The notes beneath the pieces were generated by a model, which saw nothing but the letters and a program-made list of their open reading frames with translations, was not told the origin of the DNA and searched no databases. The position numbers and the translations under genes were made by a program. From the NCBI GenBank assembly GCA_021736505.1, contig JAIPFU010000011.1, positions 1 through 23,965 of the forward strand: a DNA stretch of 23,965 bases. Direction: 5' to 3'. The DNA comes from Spirochaetia bacterium (GTDB lineage Bacteria > Spirochaetota > Spirochaetia > PWKH01). Position 1 is the first letter of the stretch. Each line of letters opens with the position of its first letter. Positions 7,495 to 14,650 of the stretch are shown one piece after another.

Positions 7495-8988
7495 ATGCTG
7501 CAGTCATTTGTAGAAGGTTTCTCGCTTTTTTTTAATCCAATTACCATCTTGCTTAATCTAATGGGCGTTATATTTGGCCTTATTCTTGGTGCTCTTCCTG
7601 GATTAGGCCCCCTTATGGGGATTATTCTCATGCTTCCTATTGCGGTCACTCAACCTCCGGTGACAGCTATGGGATTTCTTATTGCAATTTTTGTCGCCGG
7701 GTCATGCGGTGGGTCCGTATCTGCAATTCTACTTCGGGTTCCAGGAACACCACTTGCAGCGGCTACGCTATATGACGGCTATCCCATGGCGCAGAAAGGA
7801 AGAGCATCCGATGCAGTTGGGATTGCTATATCAGCATCTTCAATGGGTGGAATTATTGGAGGTATTATTCTCATCTTTTTCTCGCCCATGCTTGCCCGTA
7901 TCGCCAGTAATTTTGCTCCTCCTGAATATGCAGCTCTGGCAGTTATGGGACTGATTGCAATTGCTGTAATTTCTGATAAATCATTTATCCAGAGTCTTAT
8001 TGCTGGTTGTGTAGGGCTTTTGATTGCTACAGTCGGAACTGATGTATTCACTACCGGATATCGCTTTACGTTCGGTAATTTCAATCTGCTCAACGGTTTT
8101 CATATAGTGCCCGTCGTTGTAGGTCTATTTGCGGTTTCTGAGATGGCATTTCTAGTAGCAAAGGGCGGTCTGATGAAAAAACCGGATATAAAAGTTTTCC
8201 GGGCAAGTTTTCGCGCTATATTGCTGACCCTGAAGCACTACGGCAATCTTATCAGATCCTCTGTTATCGGCGCTTTCTTCGGTGCAATTCCTGGAGCCGG
8301 GGGAGTGACAAGCTCTTTTACAGCTTATGCAATTTCAAAAACTATGGCGAAGCCCCACGAAAAGTACGGTGAAGGTGAAGAAGGTGGAATTGTCTCAACT
8401 GAAGCTGCAAACAACGCAACAGTTGGCGGTGCGTTGGTACCGACGCTTGCACTCGGAATTCCTGGTGATGCGGCTACGGCGGTGCTTCTCGGAGCTCTGC
8501 TGATATTGGGACTCTTTCCGGGGCCTGCACTGTTTGAACAGAATCAGGATATCGTTGGTGGCATATTCTTCGTCTACATAGTTTCCAACATTTTTCTTTT
8601 GCTTATCGGTATCATAGCGACACCAGCTTTCGTATATGTTCTCCGGATTAGAAAAACATATCTTGTTCCTATGGTCCTGCTTCTTTGTGCAATTGGTACA
8701 TATGCGTTGCAAGCTTCAGTTTTTGATTTATGGGTCATGCTTGCTTTCGGGCTGCTGGGTATCCTCTTCAGGCTTGCTAAGTATCCTCTGGCGCCAACTG
8801 TAATTGGTACAGTGCTCGGGCCAATTCTGGAAACGAATTACAGGCGTGCTATGTTGCTGACAGATGAAGGGTTGCTCATATTTTTACAGCGACCGGTATC
8901 CGCAGTGCTTGTGGTAATTAATATACTTCTCATAATTGGAGTTTTTGTCTACAATAGCTATAAAAAAAGAAAACAACAGCAGACATAA
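7495..8988 (+). CDS. tctA: TTT transporter large membrane subunit (TctA family)
   Basis: A polytopic membrane protein of 497 residues, normal length for TctA, with about 11-12 hydrophobic segments. It carries the family signatures: LGALPGLGPLMGIILMLP near residue 28, the second glycine-proline motif GAIPGAGGVTSSFTAYA near 264, and STEAANNATVGGALVPTLALGIPGDAATAVLLG from about residue 300. These two inverted repeats form the ion-coupled translocation path for the ligand delivered by TctC. AAGGAG precedes the ATG. The only cytoplasmic partners visible around it are the sulfatases and the regulator. Identification is firm; ligand and coupling ion are not shown by the sequence. Confidence 0.95.
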   Translation: MLQSFVEGFSLFFNPITILLNLMGVIFGLILGALPGLGPLMGIILMLPIAVTQPPVTAMGFLIAIFVAGSCGGSVSAILLRVPGTPLAAATLYDGYPMAQKGRASDAVGIAISASSMGGIIGGIILIFFSPMLARIASNFAPPEYAALAVMGLIAIAVISDKSFIQSLIAGCVGLLIATVGTDVFTTGYRFTFGNFNLLNGFHIVPVVVGLFAVSEMAFLVAKGGLMKKPDIKVFRASFRAILLTLKHYGNLIRSSVIGAFFGAIPGAGGVTSSFTAYAISKTMAKPHEKYGEGEEGGIVSTEAANNATVGGALVPTLALGIPGDAATAVLLGALLILGLFPGPALFEQNQDIVGGIFFVYIVSNIFLLLIGIIATPAFVYVLRIRKTYLVPMVLLLCAIGTYALQASVFDLWVMLAFGLLGILFRLAKYPLAPTVIGTVLGPILETNYRRAMLLTDEGLLIFLQRPVSAVLVVINILLIIGVFVYNSYKKRKQQQT

Positions 8989-9032
8989 AAACTGATAAAA
9001 TTCCATCAAAACTGAAAAGTTGAGGAACAGAA

Positions 9033-10241
9033 GTGTTCAAAAAATTTGTAGATTTTTCAGAAATTCGGGTGACTCCGAAATCTGTATATCTCTGTATTCA
9101 TACAGATGGTCCAATATCTAAGAATGAAATCCGAGATAAGTTGGGCAGCTCCATTGCAAATATAAGCCGTTTTCTGCAGGAACTGGAAAGTTCCGGCATG
9201 ATCCTCAAGAGTGAAGGACGAGGACGTCTTTCAGGCAAATACACAGCTGATCCTGATGCAGCATATGCTTTCGGTGGTTATATCAACAGTGATGTAATCG
9301 GCCTTGGCCTCTGCAATGTCACTGGTCGGGTTCTAAAGAACTATGAGGTTTCCTTTGCCGAAGCGGATACCCCTGAAAAGGCTCTGGAATTTTTTGCTGA
9401 AACCCATAAGAAACTTTTGCCCTTGGCAGATACAGATAAAGTCCTGGGGTCTTCGATATCTATCGTAGGTCCGATGGATAAAAAGCTAGATACGATTATC
9501 AACCCTCCGGATATGCCAAAATGGGGAGTTGTCCCCTTCAAAGCAATGTATGAACGAGCGGTCAGTGCCCCGATGACACAGAATCTTTTTGCCGAGGCTA
9601 TCCTGCTAGGTGAAATATTTTTCAGAGGCCGTGATCTGAATAAGAACGTTATACTTTTCTGGCTTGATGAGGGGATTGGTGCAAGTGTTTCTCATAAAGG
9701 GCGTATGGATTTGGACCTTAAGGATAACTCTATGATTCTTGGGCATCAAATTGTCGATTTCAATGGGATACCTTGTCACTGTGGGAAACGAGGCTGTCTT
9801 ATAAATTACGGTTCCATTCACAGTTTCAGACATGCCCTTCTTCCCTATATTCGAATAAGTGATAAGGAAAAAAAGCGGATAGAAGAACTGCACAGAGATG
9901 ACCCCTGGAGCTATTCTACCGATCTAGAAATCTCTGAACTAGCCTATGAAAGGAATCGGCGATCTCTTCACTTTGAAACCTTCATGGAAGATTTTGAAAA
10001 GGCATATTTTGCGGCTCTATGGAATACATTTAATGGAATCAGACCCAATGAAGTAATTTTCTGCGGGAGAATAGCCTCTTACTTTCGAAAACAGTTGCAA
10101 AGAGTTGTTGCCAGAATAAAGGAAAACAATAATTATGAGGCCAGTGATATTGATGTGCATTGGGTAGATCTTGATAGCAGAAGTCTTATACAAGGAAGTT
10201 CGGCGAGAGTCTTCAATAATTACTTAAACTTTGTGGAATAG
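9033..10241 (+). CDS. ROK-family transcriptional regulator
   Basis: 402 residues with an N-terminal winged helix-turn-helix (about 15-65; SKNEIRDKLGSSIANISRFL holds the recognition helix) and a ROK sugar-kinase-fold domain. The ROK zinc site is seen as His238 and Cys248, Cys250 and Cys255 in GIPCHCGKRGCL. The phosphate-binding DxGgT motif of true kinases is replaced by FGGYINSDVIG, so it should sense a ligand rather than phosphorylate it, as NagC/XylR do. The start is GTG, with TGAGGA just upstream; it begins 44 bases after tctA and is probably co-transcribed with the transporter. It is the obvious candidate to control the divergent promoters at 5758-5797. Repeat copy B begins within a few bases of its stop. 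Confidence 0.9.
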   Translation: MFKKFVDFSEIRVTPKSVYLCIHTDGPISKNEIRDKLGSSIANISRFLQELESSGMILKSEGRGRLSGKYTADPDAAYAFGGYINSDVIGLGLCNVTGRVLKNYEVSFAEADTPEKALEFFAETHKKLLPLADTDKVLGSSISIVGPMDKKLDTIINPPDMPKWGVVPFKAMYERAVSAPMTQNLFAEAILLGEIFFRGRDLNKNVILFWLDEGIGASVSHKGRMDLDLKDNSMILGHQIVDFNGIPCHCGKRGCLINYGSIHSFRHALLPYIRISDKEKKRIEELHRDDPWSYSTDLEISELAYERNRRSLHFETFMEDFEKAYFAALWNTFNGIRPNEVIFCGRIASYFRKQLQRVVARIKENNNYEASDIDVHWVDLDSRSLIQGSSARVFNNYLNFVE

Positions 10242-10243
10242 GA

Positions 10244-10405
10244 GGATTTGGTCTCGGAGAAAAAATCCACATGGAGCGCTTGCGATTTGCAAATCGTCTC
10301 GGAGAAAAAATCCACATCCAACAAACCAACGAACCAACGAACCAACCAACCAACCAACCAACCAACCAACCAACCAACCAACCAACTAACTAACTAACTA
10401 TCTAA
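10244..10405 (+). repeat. Dispersed intergenic repeat element, copy B
   Basis: Two direct copies of the 21-bp box (10251-10271 and 10296-10316, ending GAGAAAAAATCCACA) are separated by a 24-bp spacer TGGAGCGCTTGCG plus ATTTGCAAATC. They are followed by an imperfect, then pure CCAA tract (about 11 perfect units up to 10385), ending in four CTAA units. It begins right behind the ROK stop codon and ends just before the stop of the convergent small gene. Box-spacer-box-tract order and spacing match copy C exactly. Confidence 0.9.
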
Positions 10406-10415
10406 CTCCCCCCAC

Positions 10416-10604
10416 TCACCAGTCGTCGCCGTCGAATTCATCAAAGAATTCTTCCTGCATTTCTTCATACATCGGGTGGTCGGGATCTAAATAATCATCA
10501 TCATTGTTGGTTTTGTCTTGTTTTTCTTGTTCTGAAGAGGAATTGCTTTTGGCTGACAGCAAGATGCCTATGGTTACAATTACAATAATGGTTAGTATAA
10601 TCAT
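10416..10604 (-). CDS. Small membrane-anchored acidic protein, unknown function
   Basis: The 62-residue product starts with a hydrophobic helix (MIILTIIVIVTIGILLSA), followed by a polar, strongly acidic tail rich in Asp and Glu (DDDYLDPDHPMYEEMQEEFF, ending DEFDGDDW). The frame is open further upstream, but this ATG is chosen because a strong AAGGAGG lies seven bases before it. The topology is that of a single-pass membrane protein with a short soluble tail. No family is recognised. The codon-level structure, ribosome-binding site and sharp charge pattern argue for a real gene. It lies downstream of, and on the same strand as, the 170-residue protein, whose C-terminus is also very acidic; a functional link is only a guess. 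Confidence 0.7.
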   Translation of the reverse strand: MIILTIIVIVTIGILLSAKSNSSSEQEKQDKTNNDDDYLDPDHPMYEEMQEEFFDEFDGDDW

Positions 10605-10781
10605 AGGGTGCCTCCTTATATATCGATAAGTACAAGCATGTCTATGGAAGTGCATCATGTTATAAGTATAGTATTAATAGTATTAAGTTGCTCAAGTATA
10701 GCATTTTTTCGTGGGATACACAAATTTGCTTGCTGAAGTACACATGTATGCATGGGTAGAATTATTCATCCGCTATTTTTT

Positions 10782-10899
10782 TTGTAAGCGGTAAAAATAA
10801 TTGTAAGCAACAAAATGATTTGTACATGGCGGCATAGAATAATTGTGAGCTGTATGAATAATTGTGAGCGGCACAAAGATTCGTGCCGCCCGCCAAATA
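10782..10899. repeat. 19-bp iterated repeats
   Basis: Degenerate units of about 19 bp starting TTGTrAGCgG and ending AATAA follow one another at 10782, 10801, 10820 (23 bp long), 10843, 10862 and 10881. The best copies share AATAATTGTGAGC. The array lies between the stop of the 170-residue gene and the start of the 62-residue gene, both on the minus strand, in the 343-base gap 10605-10947. The rest of the gap is A+T-rich and shows no gene; a few AAGTATAG-like motifs recur at 10665-10705. Confidence 0.6.
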
Positions 10900-10947
10900 G
10901 GTAAATGGGTATATGGATAAAGGTTATATGGGTATTACCTGACTTGC

Positions 10948-11460
10948 TTAGCCTTTATTCTGTTCTTCCCAATCGTCTCTGATTTTAGTTTTTACTTCAT
11001 CCCATTCCTCAGAGAGCAACTCTTCCATGTCTTCTTCCAATTCTGCCATCTCCTGATCCAGCTCGGCTCGCAGTTCATCTGCATGTTGAATCATCCATTG
11101 CTCCTGAATGTTCTGCATGGCAGCTTCCCAGCTTTCATCAGCTGCTCTTTCTACAGTCTTGATTACGTCTAAGAGTAACTTTCCTTCAGCTGCTTCGGGT
11201 GTTCCCGGCTGGTTTTCGAATAAAGTGTTGAGTGTAGTCTGTGCTTTGTCGTAACTTTTCTCTTCTAATTGCGCTTTTGCTGCAGTTAACAGTCTGCCGG
11301 CTTCATATTGGGATGAATCCAGCGCTTTTGTAAGTTCCTTGTTATCTGTTTTAACATTGTTTACTACTGTAAAACTCATTACAGCAAATATAAGCAATCC
11401 GCCTGCGAGAAAAGATACAATACGATTTACAAGTAATTGTGAAAATAATTTTTTTTGCAT
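10948..11460 (-). CDS. Membrane-anchored helical protein with TPR-like and coiled-coil region, unknown
   Basis: 170 residues. An N-terminal transmembrane helix (about residues 9-34, VNRIVSFLAGGLLIFAVMSF) is followed by a helical hairpin region like a single tetratricopeptide pair (AGRLLTAAKAQLEEKSYDKA, then TTLNTLFENQPGTPEAAEG). The C-terminus is long, charged and likely coiled-coil (LRAELDQEMAELEEDMEELL). The start is set at the second in-frame ATG, because CGGAGG lies just before it; nine more codons are open upstream. It resembles envelope or periplasm-facing tethering proteins in layout only; no family or function is recognised. It is followed by a 343-base gap holding the 19-bp repeats and then the small acidic membrane protein. 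Confidence 0.75.
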   Translation of the reverse strand: MQKKLFSQLLVNRIVSFLAGGLLIFAVMSFTVVNNVKTDNKELTKALDSSQYEAGRLLTAAKAQLEEKSYDKAQTTLNTLFENQPGTPEAAEGKLLLDVIKTVERAADESWEAAMQNIQEQWMIQHADELRAELDQEMAELEEDMEELLSEEWDEVKTKIRDDWEEQNKG

Positions 11461-11716
11461 AAAATCCTCCGATTTTGTATGGTTCATGGTGATACTTAGC
11501 GTTTCCGCTTTGGCTGCTATTGTTAAGCTAACTCGATTGGTATGGATGGATTGTTATGCGGATCGAATCAACTGAAATTGTCGATTTGGAATTGTCAATT
11601 TTGTCATTTTAGAATAGTTTTTTTGCCTCTAACATGAAGTTAATTCTTATTATTCAATAAAGCAATGTAATTCCCATTTTTCTGTGTTTTGTGGATTAAT
11701 TCTTATGTTTCTGGTG

Positions 11717-11848
11717 TGTGGATTCGGTCTCGGAGAAAAAATCCACATGTAGCGCTTGCGGTTTGGAAAACGTCTCGGAGAAAAAATCCACAAAGAACAA
11801 ACCAACTAACAAACCAACCAACCAACCAACCAACCAACTACCTAACTA
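11717..11848 (+). repeat. Dispersed intergenic repeat element, copy C
   Basis: Two direct 21-bp boxes (11727-11747 and 11772-11792) lie 45 bp apart with a 24-bp spacer TGTAGCGCTTGCG plus GTTTGGAAAAC, then a CCAA tract (about 11797-11848) ending in CTAA-type units. The first box is preceded by TGTGGATT, which with the box's own AATCCACA end makes an 8-bp-arm palindrome. The tract runs directly into the start of the four-helix-bundle remnant. The 250 bases upstream (11461-11716) contain no gene that can be supported. Confidence 0.9.
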
Positions 11849-12028
11849 ATGAAAGACTATATACGATTCCTATTAATAAGCAGAGGATCCTTAGAAGAAG
11901 TAAAATATCAGTGGCTTCTTGCAAAAGACCTTAATTACTTGCAAGAAAAACCGTATGAAGAGGTGAATGATTTATTGGATAATGTTGGCAAACTGTTGAA
12001 TGGCTTAATAACAAAACTTCGCCAGACC
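11849..12028 (+). pseudogene. 5'-truncated 23S-IVP / S23-type four-helix-bundle protein gene
   Basis: Codons 1-60 of this frame read as the C-terminal half of the IVP/S23 four-helix-bundle family: RFLLISRGSLEEVKYQWLLA, then KDLNYLQEKPYEE and LLDNVGKLLNGLITKLRQ, matching the family's GSLxELxxQLxLAxxLgYL and the final MLxGLIxxL helix. The first two helices (about 55-60 residues) are missing, replaced exactly by the CCAA tract of copy C. The frame continues through a second CCAA tract and then antisense to the exchanger gene, which is not expected to be real protein. No ribosome-binding site precedes the ATG. Proteins of this family are encoded in 23S rRNA intervening sequences in some bacteria and also as scattered chromosomal genes; this is the latter type, decayed. 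Confidence 0.75.
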
Positions 12029-12085
12029 CCAACCAACAAACCAACAAACCAACAAACCAACAAACAAACCAACCAACAAACGAAT
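12028..12085 (+). repeat. CCAA-type tetranucleotide tract (element tail D)
   Basis: An imperfect tract of CCAAC/AAAC units (CCAACAAACCAACAAACC and on) lies directly behind the four-helix-bundle remnant and 12 bases from the stop of the convergent exchanger gene. No 21-bp box accompanies it, so it is a solo tail on the far side of the remnant. Together with the tract of copy C it brackets that gene fragment. Confidence 0.8.
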
Positions 12086-12097
12086 GAACGGATTAGC

Positions 12098-13066
12098 TTA
12101 AAATGCAGAGCTGATCAGCCAGGATGTGTAGCCTCCGTAGACGAGCAGGAGGGCTGCGCCTTCGAAGCGGTTGATGCGGCCTGGGCGGCCTCTGAAGCCG
12201 AACCCAATCAAGAAAATCGAAAGCGTGAGCATCCCCATGGTGAGCATATCCCGGGATAAGGTTTCCGGCTCAACTTGAAAAGGATGAATTGCGGCAGCTA
12301 TTCCGACTACTGCCAGGGTGTTGAAGAGGCACGAGCCGAGCACGTTGCCCAGAGCTATTTCGTGTTCGCCCTTACGTACGGCGGTGATGGAAGACGCCAA
12401 CTCTGGCAATGAGGTGCCGATGGCTACAATTGTCAGTCCGATGATCATATCGCTTACGCCGAAGATCTGTGCAATTTCGATTGCGCCCCACACGAGTATG
12501 CGGGAACTGATGATGAGCAGCAGCAGCCCGGCGATCAGCCAGAATAGGGAACGGCCGAGGGAGATTGTTTTTATCGCGGATTCGACCTCTATTTCCTTGC
12601 TTAAGGAGTCTGTTTTCTGCTTCAGGCCTTGATAGATTGTCCAGCTTATCAGGCCGGTGAAAAGTATGAGAAGAACCACTGCATCCGTGAGGGATAGTTC
12701 CAGATCGGCCAGCAGCAGCGCTGACAAAGCGGTCATCAAGGTCAGAATGGGAAGCTCTTTGCGCAATATTCCTGAATGCACCATGATGGGGCTGATAAGG
12801 GCTGTTATGCCGAGTATTAGGGCTATATTGGCTATGTTTGATCCGTAGGCGTTTCCGAGGGCGATGCCAGGGCTTCCTTGGAGAGAGGCAAGTGTTGAAA
12901 CAAGCATCTCCGGTGCGGATGTGCCGAAGCCGACAACTACCATGCCGATGAGCAGCGGCCGCATGCCGAAATGTTTTGCGGTGGAGGCGGCGCCTTCAAC
13001 AAAGCGGTCTGCGCTCCAGACGAGCAGTACGAGTCCGAAAATAAGTGCCGATATTGCCGCTGTCAT
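12098..13066 (-). CDS. Calcium/sodium antiporter, CaCA superfamily (YrbG-like)
   Basis: The integral membrane exchanger of 322 residues has ten hydrophobic helices and both conserved alpha repeats. Repeat 1 is GFGTSAPEMLVSTLASLQG followed by GNAYGSNIANIALILG; repeat 2 is AIGTSLPELASSITAVRKG followed by GNVLGSCLFNTLAVVG. The paired Glu residues in GTSxPE form the cation site. Length and symmetry are those of bacterial K+-independent Ca2+/Na+ or Ca2+/H+ exchangers. Two ATGs, six bases apart, are possible; the second (13066) is taken because AAGGG then stands six bases before it rather than touching it. It is a single-gene unit with its own promoter. The 3' end abuts a repeat tract, with no clear terminator. 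Confidence 0.93.
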   Translation of the reverse strand: MTAAISALIFGLVLLVWSADRFVEGAASTAKHFGMRPLLIGMVVVGFGTSAPEMLVSTLASLQGSPGIALGNAYGSNIANIALILGITALISPIMVHSGILRKELPILTLMTALSALLLADLELSLTDAVVLLILFTGLISWTIYQGLKQKTDSLSKEIEVESAIKTISLGRSLFWLIAGLLLLIISSRILVWGAIEIAQIFGVSDMIIGLTIVAIGTSLPELASSITAVRKGEHEIALGNVLGSCLFNTLAVVGIAAAIHPFQVEPETLSRDMLTMGMLTLSIFLIGFGFRGRPGRINRFEGAALLLVYGGYTSWLISSAF

Positions 13067-13099
13067 GCTCATCCCTTTTTGATTGCTTGATTGATCCGT

Positions 13100-13129
13100 A
13101 TTATATCATAAGTTGCTGCTTGTGGTCAC
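13100..13129 (-). promoter_or_regulatory. Extended -10 promoter of the exchanger gene
   Basis: On the minus strand TGATATAAT (perfect TATAAT at 13105-13100 with the TGn extension) is preceded at 17-18 bp by GTGACC/TGACCA, a partial -35 box. The predicted start leaves a leader of roughly 28 bases. Confidence 0.55.
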
Positions 13130-13231
13130 CTGCGGTTTTTCATAAGATCAAGAAGTGAAGCTTGGCCGTATCAACTTTTTCAGAGTGATTATTCAGATGC
13201 ATCTTGGGCAGCAAATCTAACCAAGACAAAT

Positions 13232-13317
13232 TATAGCAAAGCAAAGCAAGTCATAACAAATCAAATCACAGCACAGCAAAGCACAGCACAGCACAGCAAA
13301 GCAAAGAAAAGCATAAC
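13232..13317. repeat. Pentanucleotide low-complexity tract (AGCAA/AGCAC)
   Basis: A run of five-base units CAAAG, CACAG and CATAA fills the gap between the exchanger promoter and the end of the FTR1 gene. The central part (13268-13306) is an almost pure mix of AGCAA and AGCAC. No frame through it is supported as coding. The rest of the gap (13130-13231 and 13318-13349) shows only a short TTTGTC-A-GACAAA palindrome near 13333, with no T-run. Confidence 0.7.
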
Positions 13318-13349
13318 AGCGTGAATCGTATTGTTTGTCAGACAAATCT

Positions 13350-14213
13350 TTAGTTTGACAGCATTTGTGTCTTAGTGATTTTTTTAGGTGTCTCGGTTTT
13401 TTTAATCCACACCAGAGAGGCGGCTGCCAGATATGCCAAATGGATGAAAAATTGGATTATTTCGGGTCTGGAATACCAGCCGATAGAAATATTTAGGAAG
13501 ATACCGAGAACTCCTGTTTTATGATCAAGAACAGTATCTTTAAAGTTGTACATCTTAATAAGCAGAACAGAATCCGAATTCAACATACCGATCTCTTTAA
13601 GTGCAGATATGAGTTCATGAATGGCGTATCCGGAAAGATAGGCAGCTTGAAGAATAAGGTACACGAGTGTAATTTTGAAAATGGTACCGATATTGACTTT
13701 AACCATAGATTTGTAGATAAGATAGGCTAAAACTGCAGCAAAGAGTAAGCCTAGAAAGGTTCCGGTAGTATATATGCCTTTATTTTCTGCGGTAAAGGCA
13801 AATAGGGCAATTTCTGCTCCTTCTCTGGCGATTGCTGCTGTTGTAAGTATGAGTATTCCTGCTGCTGATAAGTTTTTCTGCACAGAGGAACGTACTTCTT
13901 CCTTCATCCTCTGACCATGCTGAATCATCCAGTAAATAAAATATGATATCAAGAGAACTGCAGCAAGGGAAGCTCCGGCTTCCCAGAGTTTTCCGACTGA
14001 GTTACCACTACTTGTGAATTGAAGAGTAATTAGCCATAAGATGACGCCGAAAAATACTGATACTCCTAAACCGGCTAATATACCACGATGAACAGATTTT
14101 TTCAGATAAGCGGCATCAATTTTATTAAGATATTCCAAGATAAGTCCAATAATAAGGAAAGCTTCCAATCCTTCTCGTAAGCCAACGATAACTCCAGGTA
14201 TTAATTGTGTCAT
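13350..14213 (-). CDS. FTR1-family iron permease
   Basis: The 287-residue membrane protein has seven hydrophobic segments and the two R-E-G-x-E signatures of Ftr1/EfeU iron permeases: REGLE at residues 13-17 in the first helix and REGAE at 130-134 in the fourth. These glutamates bind Fe3+ during transport. The ATG at 14213 is preferred to the GTG three codons upstream, since GAGG then lies eight bases before it. No EfeO/EfeB partner, ferroxidase or periplasmic cupredoxin gene is adjacent, so the electron or iron donor is not evident. It has its own promoter with a palindrome over the -35 box, which hints at metal-dependent control. Assignment to the family is secure; iron as substrate follows from the family. 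Confidence 0.92.
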   Translation of the reverse strand: MTQLIPGVIVGLREGLEAFLIIGLILEYLNKIDAAYLKKSVHRGILAGLGVSVFFGVILWLITLQFTSSGNSVGKLWEAGASLAAVLLISYFIYWMIQHGQRMKEEVRSSVQKNLSAAGILILTTAAIAREGAEIALFAFTAENKGIYTTGTFLGLLFAAVLAYLIYKSMVKVNIGTIFKITLVYLILQAAYLSGYAIHELISALKEIGMLNSDSVLLIKMYNFKDTVLDHKTGVLGIFLNISIGWYSRPEIIQFFIHLAYLAAASLVWIKKTETPKKITKTQMLSN

Positions 14214-14252
14214 ATTCCCCACCTCATTTAATATATATTAAGTAGTTTTATA

Positions 14253-14292
14253 TGTATAAACATGTTCATAAAAATTGTCAACAATGTGAACA
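14253..14292 (-). promoter_or_regulatory. FTR1 promoter with overlapping palindromes
   Basis: Minus-strand TTGACA (14281-14276), a 17-bp spacer and TATACA (14258-14253) make a near-consensus promoter. Over the -35 box lie nested inverted repeats: ATTGT-CA-ACAAT in the centre and TGTTCA (14263-14268) / TGAACA (14287-14292) outside. This is a plausible operator for a metal-responsive repressor. It does not match the classic Fur box well. Confidence 0.55.
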
Positions 14293-14640
14293 AAAAAACT
14301 TCGGATTTTTACAAAAATGCAGCTGCAGATTATCCTTTATTAGGTGGCATAATGCTTTTTATTGCGTTATGTTCCTCCTTTAAAGGCTGGCAAAAAGTTT
14401 AGTGATAGAGCAATTTTGCCCATGTAAAAAGGCTGCAATCAGCGTCCTTGGCTGATCAAGAACCCATCAACAAGTTTTTTGCCACCGTATATCCTTTTAA
14501 TAGCCATCAAAAAAGGGTAGAATTACAAAGCAAGGGACATCGCCACTATCACTGGAAAGAAAAATAAAGCGATCACATGTAGGAAATAAAGAAAACAACA
14601 CATTAGTAGAATACAGAAAAAATTTTTAACGTTTTTTAGG
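14293..14640. other. Non-coding gap between FTR1 and the HD-GYP gene
   Basis: About 350 bases with no frame that can be supported on either strand. A small hairpin ATCAGC-GTCCTTG-GCTGAT (14438-14456) is present without a T-run. An AAAGGAGG-like site on the minus strand near 14380 has no start codon at a usable distance. No known riboswitch or mobile-element end was recognised. Confidence 0.5.
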
Positions 14641-14650
14641 GAGTTATACA

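Noticed and set aside
10251..10316. Mini-CRISPR-like pattern of 21-bp repeats with a 24-bp spacer in copies B and C
   Set aside because: The spacers are conserved between copies, there are only two repeats per array, and no cas gene is near; it is a dispersed repeat.
10841..10873. True lac operator at AATTGTGAGCGG
   Set aside because: Only half of the operator matches, it is one of six degenerate iterons, and no LacI-family gene is present.
12029..12259. Extension of the four-helix-bundle frame into the exchanger gene
   Set aside because: It runs through a CCAA tract and then antisense to a firmly identified membrane protein; treated as run-on of a pseudogene.
14293..14640. Possible riboswitch or leader RNA before the HD-GYP gene
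   Set aside because: No conserved c-di-GMP aptamer bases or terminator/anti-terminator pair could be found by eye.
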